This document shows, piece after piece, positions 27,085-37,772 of a stretch of 64,000 nt of DNA. The stretch spans positions 3,048,372-3,112,371 of the forward strand of contig OY365808.1 in assembly GCA_959347315.1 (NCBI GenBank). Direction: 5' to 3'. The DNA is from Bimastos eiseni. Taxonomy: Eukaryota > Annelida > Clitellata > Crassiclitellata > Lumbricidae. The position numbers were made by a program, and so were the translations under genes. Position 1 is the stretch's first letter. Each line of letters begins with the position of its first letter. The notes below the pieces were generated by a model. That model did no database searches. It was not told where the DNA came from and worked only from the letters and a program-made list of their open reading frames with translations.

Positions 27085-27725
27085 TTATGGAACAGCTGAT
27101 CCCTCGTCAAGATCCGACTGTGCAAAAGTTCCTGGAAAGGCAAGGGCGTTGAAGCGGTAAATGGTGATTGACAGGGGCTGGTGACGGTAACAACACTCTT
27201 CACCGATGATCAGAGTTAATCGTCTACCTACAGTGTAGCTCTTTATGAAGTCCAGGCCGCTGCTGTTAATAATTGAGCCAAGAGTTTCTAAAGCCACTGA
27301 GACGACGAGGTGATTAGCAATGAGCTGTCTGTATTTGGCGATCTTTCTTGCATCTGTCAGTTTCGCTGCAGCCTCGACTCTGCCGAAGTCGCATGGAGGT
27401 AAGATGGTGCCATGGTATCGATAACGGTAGCATCCCAGACGAGACTACGCCCTTGTTGCAATGGAATCAACGTCAGTCCGCTTCCCGTCTGGTCTCGAGA
27501 GTCCATGTGGTTCTTTTATGTTAGGCAGCCTAGCGCGTGTGAGGTTACGCCTCGTCTGGTCTGACATTTAGGACAGCGTCTCTGCTGATACTTCCTGGGC
27601 ATAAACTGCATGAAAGTCCGTCTGCTGTCACCATCGCTCCACAAGGACACACGTGGCGCTTCATATCTGCGTTCCCAGGAGGAGTACGTCGCTATCCATA
27701 CTGCCTCGTTGTCCATTCTCAGCAC
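27085..27725 (-). pseudogene. Non-LTR retrotransposon ORF2 C-terminal fragment
   Basis: Minus-strand translation gives CPKCQTRRGVTSHALGC, then GRSLVWDATVIDTMAPSYL. After a frameshift it continues with DARKIAKYRQL, VALETLGSIINSSGLDFIK, GRRLTLIIGEE and ITIYRFNALAFPGTF. This order is the standard C-terminal region of a group of invertebrate LINE polyproteins: a Cys/His patch, the WDATVxDTxAPSY motif, and the ETLG and GRR-TGE blocks. One or two frameshifts break it. Clade assignment is not possible from this part. Confidence 0.8.
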
Positions 27726-28060
27726 GCATAATAATAAATTGATAATAATAAATCATTAAGAATAATACTAATAATAATAACCATAATAGTAATAGTAATA
27801 ATAATAATGACAATAATAACAATAATAATAACTATAACAATAATAATAATAATAGTTATCATTTTAATTATAATACCTATGATAATGAGAATCCTAATAA
27901 TAATAGTAATAACAAATAATAATAAAAATAATTATAATTATTCTTATTATTTTTCTTGTTATTATGGTTGTTATTATTATTGTTATCCTTATGATCATCA
28001 TCATCGTCGTCATCGTCATCATCATCATTGTCATCATTATTATTACTCTTACATTTTCAT
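27726..28060. repeat. (AAT)n/(ATT)n/(CAT)n microsatellite cluster
   Basis: Imperfect AAT runs (27728-27930) turn to TTA runs and then TCATCG triplets (27985-28040). They sit immediately beside the LINE fragment. No gene is present. Confidence 0.9.
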
Positions 28061-29270
28061 TGTTTGTTGTTGGTATGTTTCTTGTTTTCATCAAACCTCT
28101 GTGCAAACTGAGGAAATTAAACTAATGCTAAACGATTGTTCACGCGGCCAGATATCTGGAAAAAATAAAGCGTGTTATAAATTACCAGAAATTACTCAAA
28201 TACTGTAGCGCTATATTTATCAATTTGAATGGTGCCATATGGCACCACATGGTGCCAAGAATTGCCGATAGCGTGGCTTGCCGTTGTCTCTCTGTTGATT
28301 GTCTCCAGCAACGTCTCTTATAAAGGTAATGGGGTGGGGAAAGAAGTCGGTTAATGGCGATGGGATGGATTAGGAACCAGACATAAATTGTGGAAATGTG
28401 GGTGAGTGAATGCTGGAATTGGTTTCCATGGGATCATGCGATTCGTTTGGTCAAGTGAGGGAGGAACTGGTTTTACGACAATCGTTAACTCTTCTTGACT
28501 TCCTCAGCGTATCAGTGAAATGCGAGAGACGATGTTTATTTTATTGTTTTTGTTGTCCAAAGGTTGAAATTCGCAGGATGTGGAGAGATGTTAAAAAACG
28601 GATATGACTTCTCTTCGATGGCTTGTCTTCGATGGGTTGTCGTAGATGGCTTGTCCTTGATGGCTTGTCTTTGATGGTTTGTCTTCAATTTCCTCTCATC
28701 GATGGCTGGTCTTTATTTCTAGTTGGTTACGATGTTCCTTTTATGCGCTATAAAAACTCATAATTATTTTTGTCATTATCTCAAACAACCTTTACACAAG
28801 TTTACAGCGTGACTTTTAAGCTCACACAATTAGATCTGATAGACAATATAAGAGCAGACACTCGCATTATCCGCTATGCATCCAATGGTTCTCATAACTT
28901 GACGTTTTTAACCAGCGTAATTTATTTAAAGCGCTTTCTAATATGTTCCTATTTAGAGTGTGTCGAGTCAGTCGACGCTTTATTAACGAGGACAATTCAC
29001 AGCGTATCTCTGTGGCCATGCTTAGACACGTATAGGCGTTTCTATGACAACCGTTTAGCCTCGACCATGTTCATTTGTCAAAGTTTTATCGGGTGATAGC
29101 CTTCAACGCCGTTGCACGTTGGGAAATGGGCGCCAGTTTAGGAGGCCTAATCGTGCGCGCACCATTCTACATCCCTATAGATGCAAATCTTGAATATAGA
29201 GCCACCATTGAGTCGCGATGGCTATTCTAGCATAGAGACCATTCTCGCCTCTGAGTATATCAGGTGCTAT
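28061..29270. other. Non-coding stretch with a small minisatellite
   Basis: A 14-16 bp minisatellite (gatggcttgtctt variants) occupies about 28614-28695. A short dyad ggtgccatatggcacc lies near 28231. Two ORFs of about 65 and 108 codons have no recognisable family. Confidence 0.5.
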
Positions 29271-29561
29271 CAAGGGTGTAATAAGCGGAGGGCAGGGGGG
29301 CACCTGCCCCCCAGTTTCAAAACTGGAGAAAACAGGGGGGGGCAAAGCACTCCCAGTTTCAGTGCTCAGTGCCCCCCATGTGCCCCAAATCGGTTTTTTA
29401 TGTTTATCCAATAGCTTTTTAAGATTACCTTTGTTAAAATAATTTGTGCCCCCCATTTTTCAAATTTCTGGTGGGGCAAAATTCAAAAAGTGAGAGGGCA
29501 AACTTCGCGCAATATTTTCTAAATTATGCCCCCCACTTTTCAAAACCTTGTTACACCTCTG
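29271..29561. mobile_element. hAT-type MITE, 291 bp
   Basis: The left end CAAGGGTGTAATAAG and the right end (reverse complement CAGAGGTGTAACAAGG) form terminal inverted repeats. They are flanked by an 8-bp direct repeat, ggtgctat at 29263-29270 and ggtgctgt at 29562-29569 (one mismatch). The 8-bp TSD and CAG-type ends are hAT hallmarks. The interior is C/G-homopolymer rich (cccccc/gggggg) with no coding capacity. Confidence 0.85.
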
Positions 29562-29569
29562 GGTGCTGT

Positions 29570-31740
29570 ATATGTAAATGATCTGAGAAAAAAATTAATG
29601 AACGAATGAATATATATATGTATTATATGTATATATATATAATTCTGCGACCTCCGAACAAAATAAGTCTTAGGGATATCGTAAACTCCCAAGGAGCCCG
29701 AAAAGAGTCGAAATTTTATTAACTTAAACACGGCAGGAATCAAAATGATACGTGAAATCGTGAAATCAACCTCGAATAAATTTTTTTGATTGACGGTTGC
29801 GATCGGTGATAGATTTATTCAGTGGCGGCTTTACAGAGGGCTGCTAGGAGGGGGGCAAGTCTCTCACCAACTGTGTTTGTGGCCATCGGTGACCCCTATG
29901 AATTTTAGTCCACTTTCAGTTTGATGAAACCAAACGTCTAATTGACTCTTCTGTCAAGTTCCAGGGTCCCTTAGTGGCCCCCTCTGTTGGAAAAGCCTAG
30001 TGCAGTCACGGAGATCAGATCGGGCTGAGCATTGAAGAATATTGGTCGCATATGTTTATGTTCGAATCCTTATAGTCAAGGTCCTGGCCTCAGACGGGTT
30101 TTGGACCATATGAACCCAGCGGTGGCCAGAAATCGACAGATACGTCATTTTGGTGCAAACAGACCAACTGGTCCCAGTTGCTGATCCCGCGCACATGCGT
30201 GGAAGAAGAAGTCCCTGTTTATACGGAGTATACTGATGACTATCATGAAATTCGCAAATAGGCGTAAGTTGCGTGCAGACGCATGGAATTGGACGGCAGA
30301 AGAAATGAAAGTTTAATGCGATTACTTGGCATATAATTATCTATGGACGCATTGGCGTTGATGTGGGATTGGTTTCGTGACTGTTTCAAATATCTCTATC
30401 CCTTCCTTTGCCCATCCTTCCCTTCAATTCGCCTCTCCCCGCCCCCTCGCTTTCCCTACCTGATTCTTAACCTCCTCTCTTTCTGTCGATATATGCATCA
30501 ACTCCTCCGCTCCTTGTACTCTGGTAGTGCCAGTCCCAAGCCTGTATAAAGGAGGAGGGCGACGCTACTGGTGTTTCTTATCACATAATGCCATTGAAAT
30601 GAAACTATTATTCCACATCCAACCTGCCCCTATCACTTACTTTCCTCCATCGAAGCACGTTTATTCCAGCTTTCTGTCTCGCCTTTTCTTCCTTTCCCGT
30701 ATAACCGATTCGTTTCCTTACCTAACCTCTTTTCTTCCATTCCGCACAAGACTCAACCCTTTCCTCTCCACTTCCTCCCTTTCCTTCCCACCCCAATTAC
30801 CATTTCAACCCTTACCCTCTCCTTGCCTTCACTTTCCGCCTCAATCTTCTAACGACCTCTTCATCAGTCCTAAAGTCTTCTGATGAGGTCAGACACCCAC
30901 ATCATCGAAGGCATATAGGCTCATGTACTACCTGCTCTGGGGAGAAGAGAGCACGTAATTTCTCAACCGTTTACAGGGCAAGGGATCTGTTCAGACATGC
31001 GGCGCAATAAAGTACCAAGAACCTGGCTGGCAAACGCACGAACGCACGCACGCACGAGCCATCGATGCCGGCATAAAACACTGCAGCGCTCCTACGCGCA
31101 TCAATTGGTCTATGAATCGAATCCAAAAAACCTAAACGTTGTCTCCTATATTTTCCACAGATATTTTTAACAGTTAGACGTAACAATAATCGCCATTTAA
31201 TCAGATTCATGCTGACCAATCGGCAGTATATTCATTCATTATACATTACGACAATTTATATAGCGCGCCATCAAGGTTACTACTCAGTAGCCGTTCCGAC
31301 CCAACCCCGACTGAAAAGAACGGTCTTAGGGCTATCATATAACGCAAATGAGTTAACGCTGTGGTAGACATAAGTCGCGAAGAAAATTGAAGCCTATTAT
31401 CAGTTTGATTTCAAGTATAGCATGAAACGATCACACGTTATTATAGGAGTCGAATTGACGTCTATTGCGCAGCCATGCAAGACGCATCACGTCCTGTATC
31501 TAATTTAACCAACGCCACCTCTGCTGTCTAACGAAAGAAGGAATAGTCAACCTCGAGGCCCACTGAGAGAGTTGGAAAGGGGGCACAAATGACCCGGGCC
31601 CCCACCCCGCACTAAATAAATAAGGTGCCCCACCCTGAACTAAATAAATAAGAGGCCCCACACTTTGATTATTTGTAGACTTTTTCTGTAATTATTAACA
31701 AATCACATTTAGTTTTGTTTACCAGATTTCTACTTTAATA
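29570..31740. other. Non-coding stretch
   Basis: It contains a plus-strand copy of the dispersed TGCCAGTCCCAAG family (30530-30610) and a CT-rich tract (30390-30860) whose open frames are compositional artefacts. No host exon was recognised. From about 31560 the sequence probably belongs to the 3' end of the hAT element described next. Confidence 0.5.
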
Positions 31741-31759
31741 TTCTCAATTAATTCATAAG

Positions 31760-32450
31760 GAGGCCTCTCTGGCCTTTCTGCTTGCAAGAGAGTCAAACAC
31801 TGAATCAAAATTGAAAGTTTTTGCCAGCTCCGCTTCAAAGGCCAGTGTTGCCAATCCATTTACTCTGTTTTGACACAATCAGTGTTGCCCGTTGATAGTT
31901 TTTGACTCGTTTTAACACACTGAATGTTCTATCTGCACTTGCAACGGAAGCTGGAAGACAACAAAAAGTCCTCATGGCAACAATTAACTTGGGGAAGAGA
32001 TTCTGTAGCGAAATTTCATGCAGTTTATTCAACAACTGAAAAGGTTTAAAAAATTTTGAGCCAATATTTTCTTGATAAATCATTTTAATGAGTCAACCTC
32101 GTCTACTAAATCCTTGCAAATGTCGGCAGAGTAACTTTCACAAAAGTTTTCACAAATGACCCTGCAGTCATAATCTTCTTGGAGAAGCTTCCAAAAATAG
32201 TAAATTTCTTTGCAAAGACTTGACACTGCAGTAAAACGTTTTTAAGTCCAGTTACTAAGGAATCAAAAATCAGAGAAACTATTCCGTCTCTGAACTCATC
32301 CCTACCAGACTTTACAAGTAAAACTGTTTCAACAACTGCAGTTTGTGGATGCTAGACGCTTTCATTTTTCAGTTAGCTTTTCTTTCTTAGAATTAGGAAT
32401 TACAAACCAAAAATTATAAAAATATTCATTTTCATTATCATTCAGTCTGA
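31760..32450 (-). pseudogene. hAT-superfamily transposase C-terminal fragment
   Basis: The minus-strand frame gives MRTFCCLPASVASADRTFS followed by VLKRVKNYQRATL, the conserved C-terminal dimerisation motif of hAT transposases related to the ZMYM-type domesticated group. Upstream, in other frames, lie CQVFAKKFTIF, YDCRVICENFCESYSADIC and SLKMIYQENIGSKF. A frameshifted FDSVFDSLASRKA-like end follows it. Frameshifts and stops make this a dead copy; its termini were not resolved. Confidence 0.85.
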
Positions 32451-33345
32451 CTAAGAGTGAGGAATAGTGAGGAATCGATGAAAACTTTGATAAGTGTGTG
32501 ATGTATCAAGTATGATGTAAGTTTAGTACTTGTAATTTTGCAACATTTTCTAGTATGCCTACATTGTATTACAGTACAATACTATCAATCAGTCTTTTAT
32601 TCGCACTCAAAAATATAAGTTGTACCATGCCCCCACTTTGCTCTCGACGGGACTGCTTGACCCCCTCCATCCCGCATACATACATATATATATATTCATT
32701 TTTATGTATTATTGTGTGCGTGTGTGTGCGTGGGTGTGTGCGTGTGTGTGTGTGCAGGTGCGTGATCGTAGTAGTAGATGCACGGGGGAAACCGCGCTGG
32801 TATACGTATGGACTTGTGCCATGTATTTATAATTCAACGCTTTTCCTCGCATTAATTTTGCCTCCTTCGAGGAACCTCTGGCAGATGGAATTGCTGCATT
32901 TAATGCCATGCAGCTACATTGCATACGACATACGCATATGATACATGCTGCACGATTCAGCCATCTACATTTGTGCACGTGAGTGCTTGTATATTTGTGC
33001 GTAGTTGCATGTAGGTGTGTGCGGACTAGTGTATTAGTGCGTGCCAAAGCTTGTGTAGTTAGGCTAATTCTGAATACCATTATTTTGCATCAGCAGATGC
33101 GTACGTTTTAAGGGGGCCGACACTCTCTTCGAACAGCGATGAGCTGATATTGATGAGACAATTGGACTCATGCAAGTCTACCATACGACATCAATGACTC
33201 TACAGGAACGTTTTCTCAATGCATTAAAACACAAAAATGCAATATTATGCAATAGAACAACATGCAAGACGTAGGCTGACGTGCTAAGTAATTGTCTAAC
33301 AAACAATGATTTCATTTTCATTATTAGAAGTACGATGCATATCTA

Positions 33346-34341
33346 AGGGGCCGTCCATAAATGACGTCACGCACTTAGGGGGGGAGGGGGGTCTGACATT
33401 TGTGACGATGTGTGACGAGGGGGAAGGGGGTATGAGTAATGTGACGTCACATTAAAAAAATAATTTTTGATAAATTTATAAAAACGTCCTTTAACATTTT
33501 ATAAAGCAATATAAATTTTTTGATTCCATATGACTTGTACTGTCCGTCAATACAATCCGTGCTTGGCGACAGGATTTGCAAAAAATGTCACACATACTTC
33601 GCGTCGTTAGTCATGCTGCGCAACCACTCTGCAACTCACAAGCAGAAATCAATTATTCCACCAAAACGCATTAGGCCACAGAGAGTAGCTGCACGTCGGC
33701 AACGTGAACTAATGGTTATACACGCGAGAGAAGAAAATGGAGAGAGTGTGGATTGGATGGAGGAAGAAGATCTTGAGCTGAATGGAATATCTATACCACA
33801 GGACGAACAGATCTGTGCTACCCCAATTTATTCCATTAAGGAGCATTTTGCTTCCCCATGGGAAAATGGAGAAGCATAAAATTAATTGTGTGCAATCATA
33901 AAATAATAATTTTTTATGATTCAACCAGAACTTCAGAACTTTTCATCCTGCGGTGGAAAAAAACTTTAAGTCGTTCTACCGCAAAGTTTCAATATTGCTA
34001 TACATAATTACTACTATTAATTCTATAGGCTACGTCTTTTTATAAGAAAATAAAAGAATAAAAATTATTCTGAACATTGCATTTTTTTAGCATTAATAGA
34101 CGATGAGTCTACGATTATTTTAAAATGATTTTTTATGCTAAGTTCAGCAATGTTTAAAAAAGTTAATTATTAATTTTTATGTTTTATTTGAAATTAAATG
34201 AAGTGTTTTTTTCTGGGGGGGGGTCAGAGCATTGTGACGTCATATTTGAGGGGGTCAGACTTTTTGTGACGAAGTGTGACAAAGGGGGAGGGGGGGTCAA
34301 AAATCAGCCAATTTCGCGTGACGTCATTTATGGACAGCCCT
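33346..34341. mobile_element. TIR DNA element (about 996 bp) carrying a zinc-finger ORF
   Basis: The left end AGGGGCCGTCCATAAATGAC and the right-end reverse complement AGGGCTGTCCATAAATGAC form inverted termini. They continue as GTCACGC followed by G-rich subterminal repeats with TGTGACGA. The element is flanked by TA on both sides (TAA cannot be excluded). The superfamily is not assigned. Its interior carries the 33520-33879 ORF and AT-rich sequence, but no recognisable transposase catalytic core, so it is a non-autonomous or internally deleted copy. Confidence 0.85.
33520..33879 (+). CDS. C2H2 zinc-finger ORF fragment within a TIR element
   Basis: The frame of up to 119 codons ends at a TAA and contains one textbook C2H2 finger, CKKCHTYFASLVMLRNHSATH (C-x2-C-x12-H-x3-H). 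A basic stretch (PPKRIRPQRVAARRQRE) and an acidic C-terminus follow. No in-frame ATG lies before the finger, so this is probably the last exon or 3' remnant of a longer element-encoded protein. It sits between the inverted termini, so it is transposon cargo rather than a host gene. Its function is unknown; a DNA-binding role is inferred from the finger. Confidence 0.5.
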   Translation: MIPYDLYCPSIQSVLGDRICKKCHTYFASLVMLRNHSATHKQKSIIPPKRIRPQRVAARRQRELMVIHAREENGESVDWMEEEDLELNGISIPQDEQICATPIYSIKEHFASPWENGEA

Positions 34342-34421
34342 TAAGACAATCGTAATCGTAAAGTCCAATCTTCTATAGTGCCAGGGAACCATGCCATTCG
34401 CCAGCAGTATAGAAGCAAAAT

Positions 34422-34761
34422 AGCGCAATATGAATGAACATGTGCAAAACATTTGTTGTTGGATATACTTTTCAATCCTCTTTTATTGGATCCATGTATG
34501 CAGGCTGCACCCTAGTGCGATTGGCAATTGTTTAAATAGAATATACTTGCCTTTTTACTTATTCACTATGCAATGCAAGACAAAACAAGACAAAAGCGCA
34601 ATATGAATGAACATGTGCAAAACATTTGTTGTTGGATATACTTTTCAATCCTCTTTTATTGGATCCATGTATGCAGGCTGCACCCTAGTGCGATTGGCAA
34701 TTGTTTAAATAGAATATACTTGCCTTTTTACTTATTCACTATGCAATGCAAGACAAAACAA
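34422..34761. repeat. Exact 173-bp tandem duplication
   Basis: Bases 34422-34588 recur without a mismatch at 34595-34761 (167 bp identity, 173-bp shift). The copy starts at agcgcaatatgaatgaac and ends at gacaaaacaa. The perfect identity means it is very recent, an allelic variant, or an assembly duplication. It lies just outside the TIR element at 33346-34341. Confidence 0.97.
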
Positions 34762-35176
34762 CCCAGCAATATCATCTATAAAGGCGGTTGGCACATCGTC
34801 TAATTGGTTAAGATGTTCCGAAATTGACATCCCGGGTGGTTTATTTCTGAGAGCGTAAACATGTAATGTTTGCCTGTAGATAAAACATATACGAAGTAGC
34901 TTACTGTTGTAAGAAAGTACACCAACAAGCGCAAAAATATCGACACAGCGACAAACCGGAGGATATATAGTATTAACGGTTCCTGGTCGTCAGAAAACTG
35001 ACCCAGTAGGCTAATGAAGGACGTCAACTTCAAAGGTTGAAGGAAAGAGACACGAAAATGCGGAATCCTTATAAGAAAATCTCATTATTCAATTACCACA
35101 GCACTCGGCCAAGATGGAGAAAGTCATTTCGCGGGGGAAAAGCGAGCTGCAGGCATTACCGGATATTAACATCCAA

Positions 35177-35330
35177 GAGCACACACACGGACACACACGG
35201 ACACACACGGACACACACGGACACACACGGACACACACGGACACACACGGACACACACGGACACACACGGACACACACGGACACACACGGACACACACGG
35301 ACACACACGGACACACACGGACACACACGT
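35177..35330. repeat. 10-bp minisatellite (acacacacgg), about 15 copies
   Basis: Near-perfect tandem copies of acacacacgg. The Thr-Asp-Thr-His-Gly-His frames are repeat translations. Confidence 0.97.
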
Positions 35331-35389
35331 GTTTGTGTGCACATTAATATGCATAATATAGGCCATAAATATCTTGTGTGTAGATTATA

Positions 35390-36315
35390 GGGGTCTGCGG
35401 GTATAGCCATGCCCGCGGGTACGGGTAGGGTACGTATTTCGGGTCTGGTACGGGTAGACTAATCACGGGTACGGGAATACTCGGCTTTACCCGTGTCAGC
35501 GTCAAGTTTTAGGGTCACGGTGTCGCCGCTAAAAATATATGGACGAATCTTGCGCCATCAAAGACTTAATTACTATCATAGACATTTGGCACATTCGAAA
35601 TCCATACCTGCATGTAATGCTTCCCCTCCTCTTTTTATATATGCTAATCACTGTTTCTCTTATTCCTCTTCGTCCTCATTGTCCTGCTACTCCCCCTGCT
35701 GATCCTCCTCTACCTATTCTCCTCCTTCACCTCTTCATCCTCCTTCTCCTAATTTCCCTTCTTCCTCTTACTCCTTCTACTCCTCCTGTTCCTCCTACAA
35801 GCTCCTTCTTTTCCTCTACTTTTCATCTTCTTCCTCCTCTTTTTTGTCCTCATCTATAGCCTCCTCTTCATCTTCATCCTCTAGCCTTTCCTTCTGCTTC
35901 TGCCCGTTTGCTGCCTCCCCTTCCCTCCTCCTCCTTTTTCCTACTCCTCCTCCTTCTCTTCTTTCTCTCCTCTTCAAGTTCCATACTCCACTTAACCTCT
36001 CTTCCTTTTTCCTTCTCCTTTTTCTCCTCCTCTTTCCCCACCTTCTTCGTTCGATCTCCTCTTCTTAGTCCTGCCTCTACGTCTGCTCCTGACCCTTCTG
36101 CTTTCTCTCGTTTCCCTCCTATCTTCCATTTCTCTCTCCTCTGACTTCCGTCCTCCTCCTCTTCCTCTTCTTCCTTTTTATTTCTCGTACCCCCCACCTA
36201 CCATCTTCTCCTTCTGCTTCCGGCGCCACCGCTTTCAACACGGCTGCTGTCATTGATGCTGTTGTTGCTGTCGTTACTACTACCAATACGATAACAGCAT
36301 AACTCTTAGTAAGTG
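35390..36315 (+). mobile_element. CGGGTA-ended element, copy 1 (right end missing)
   Basis: It starts GGGGTCTGCGGGTATAGCC and continues with CGGGTACGGGTAGGGTACG subterminal repeats, then GTGTCAGCGTCAAG. A polypyrimidine core of about 560 bp (35630-36195) follows, ending GCTTCCGGCGC and ACGATAACAGCATAA. The order matches copy 2 at 38381-39495 throughout, but the last roughly 180 bp with the right terminus are absent. The long Ser/Leu/Pro-rich frames are caused by the CT-rich core. Confidence 0.8.
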
Positions 36316-36517
36316 TACTTGTGATGCTATTAGCAAAGCTATAGAATGCGACACGGTTGCCTATTGGACCAAAATTCCGGCCCTGTTTGCATTTTGACAG
36401 TGCCAGTCCCAAGCGTGGACAAAGAAGGAGGACGAGGCTAATTGTCGCTGATATCACATAGTGTCGCTGAAATGCATCTTACGTACCTACCCATTGGTCC
36501 ACTGTGCGCTTCCGTAG

Positions 36518-37303
36518 GCGTATTAACATTCTATATACGAATTCAGATATGCATATTCATGAACTATTCATGAACTATGAGTCCTCTTGTTCATTGGATG
36601 CTGGAGAGGCGCTAATAATAATGTCCTTTAAAATATGTATGGTCGTTGCTTGCCAACACAACAGCCAAGATGGTGGATAGTGGCTTATTTTGTGAGCTTC
36701 CTTTTCAAAATGAGTGCATAACTAATAGCGAAGAGAAAGTTGAAATTAGAGCGAAGCTAAGATGTGCAGAGGATGTTCACACGTGGCTGCGTTGTTACGA
36801 AGAAACATCAGCGACACATTGGATAGTGAGAAAAACTTATCCACGACTACAGAGACTGCAGTTCCGTAAAGATTACGTCTGTCATCATGCAGGATTCAAT
36901 AAGGTAATGTAAAACTAAATTAATGGCATTTCTGTAACCTGCCATATAATAAAAGAGCACCACAATCGCCACATTAATTAGGCCTACAATATCGGAGTCG
37001 CGTGAGAAAGCTTATTTAACGGTGCGTAAGCCATGGAGGTCAAGTGTTGAAAGAGCAGCCCTTTATTCTGCATACATGTAAATGGTGATAAATTAAAACT
37101 AAGTTTTATCGAGGACGTTAAAGAATTATAAACAAGAAAAGCAATTATAAAACGCATACCTAAATAATCAGCCACGTGTTTGCTCATTAGTAATACGTCA
37201 CTGGTAATGAATATTTATTAAACTACCCTGTCATCCAATGAACAGCAGGACTCATAACTTATGAATATGCATATCTGAATTCGTATATAGAATGTTAATA
37301 CGC
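36518..37303. mobile_element. Mutator-like (MULE) DNA element, 786 bp
   Basis: Long terminal inverted repeats begin GCGTATTAACATTCTATATA and remain similar for about 80 bp, including GAATTCAGATATGCATATTC and TTCATTGGATG. They are flanked by a 9-bp target duplication, cttccgtag (36509-36517) and ctcccgtag (37304-37312). The empty site is seen intact in the neighbouring repeat unit at about 37847. A 9-bp TSD plus long TIRs fits the Mutator superfamily. A short coding exon lies inside. Confidence 0.85.
36670..36903 (+). CDS. First-exon fragment of a MULE-type transposon protein
   Basis: From ATG at 36670 (MVDSGLFCELPF) an exactly 78-codon frame runs to a good donor (AAG|GTAATG) at 36903. It includes LRCAEDVHTWLRCYEETS, THWIVRKTYPR and FRKDYVCHHAGFNK. 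The pattern of a short Trp-containing helix, VxKTYP, then an F-K-DYxCHH zinc-like patch is familiar from N-terminal DNA-binding regions of invertebrate MULE-like proteins. That assignment is from memory of the pattern and is tentative. The rest of the transposase is absent from the element. Confidence 0.5.
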
Positions 37304-37468
37304 CTCCCGTAGACACCCATAAAACGGAGTCACACGAATTTTTATAAACCTGCGGCAAAATATTGCAAAACTCGTAAGTTTTTCATCAAAGACAAAATCT
37401 GCCACTCTTGGTATTCTGAAAGTGCCAGTCCAAGTCTTTATAAATAAGGATGGCGCCGCTAACGGTCC

Positions 37469-37772
37469 AATATGTATGTTTATATATGTAGGAATAAAAT
37501 GTAATAATCATTTATGTTATGAAATATCTACAACAACCATATGTCGAATATTGCTGTCTCAGCAACCAGTCATGCAGAAATGGAACAACACGAAAGGAAG
37601 AAAGAAAACAGAAAGACTAAAGAAAGAAAACAGAAAGACTAAAGAAAGAAAGACAATATAAAAATAAAGGATTAAAACTATATACGAAATCGAACTGAAG
37701 CGTAACAAATTCCGAAGACGTCAACAGCATATCTTGCTGTAAGATGTCGTTAAACTGTTGAATAATAATAAT
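37469..37772 (+). mobile_element. SINE-like retroposon insertion, 304 bp
   Basis: The insert is bounded by a perfect 9-bp direct repeat, taacggtcc at 37460-37468 and 37773-37781, inside unit 2 of the 220-bp-class array. Its 3' end is AAGATGTCGTTAAACTGTTG followed by (AAT)n. The same GTCGTTAAAC end precedes AAT tails elsewhere. The interior has AAAG/AAAC repeats. No clear tRNA promoter boxes were seen, so the SINE class is unassigned. Confidence 0.75.

Noticed and set aside
34783..34858. tRNA-like or SINE box A segment (catcgtctaattggttaag)
   Set aside because: It resembles a D-arm, but no box B (GGTTCGAAT-like) or cloverleaf acceptor pairing follows.
35493..36197. Long Ser/Leu/Pro ORFs
   Set aside because: Caused by the polypyrimidine core of a non-autonomous element; the same artefact recurs in copy 2 at 38.8-39.3 kb.
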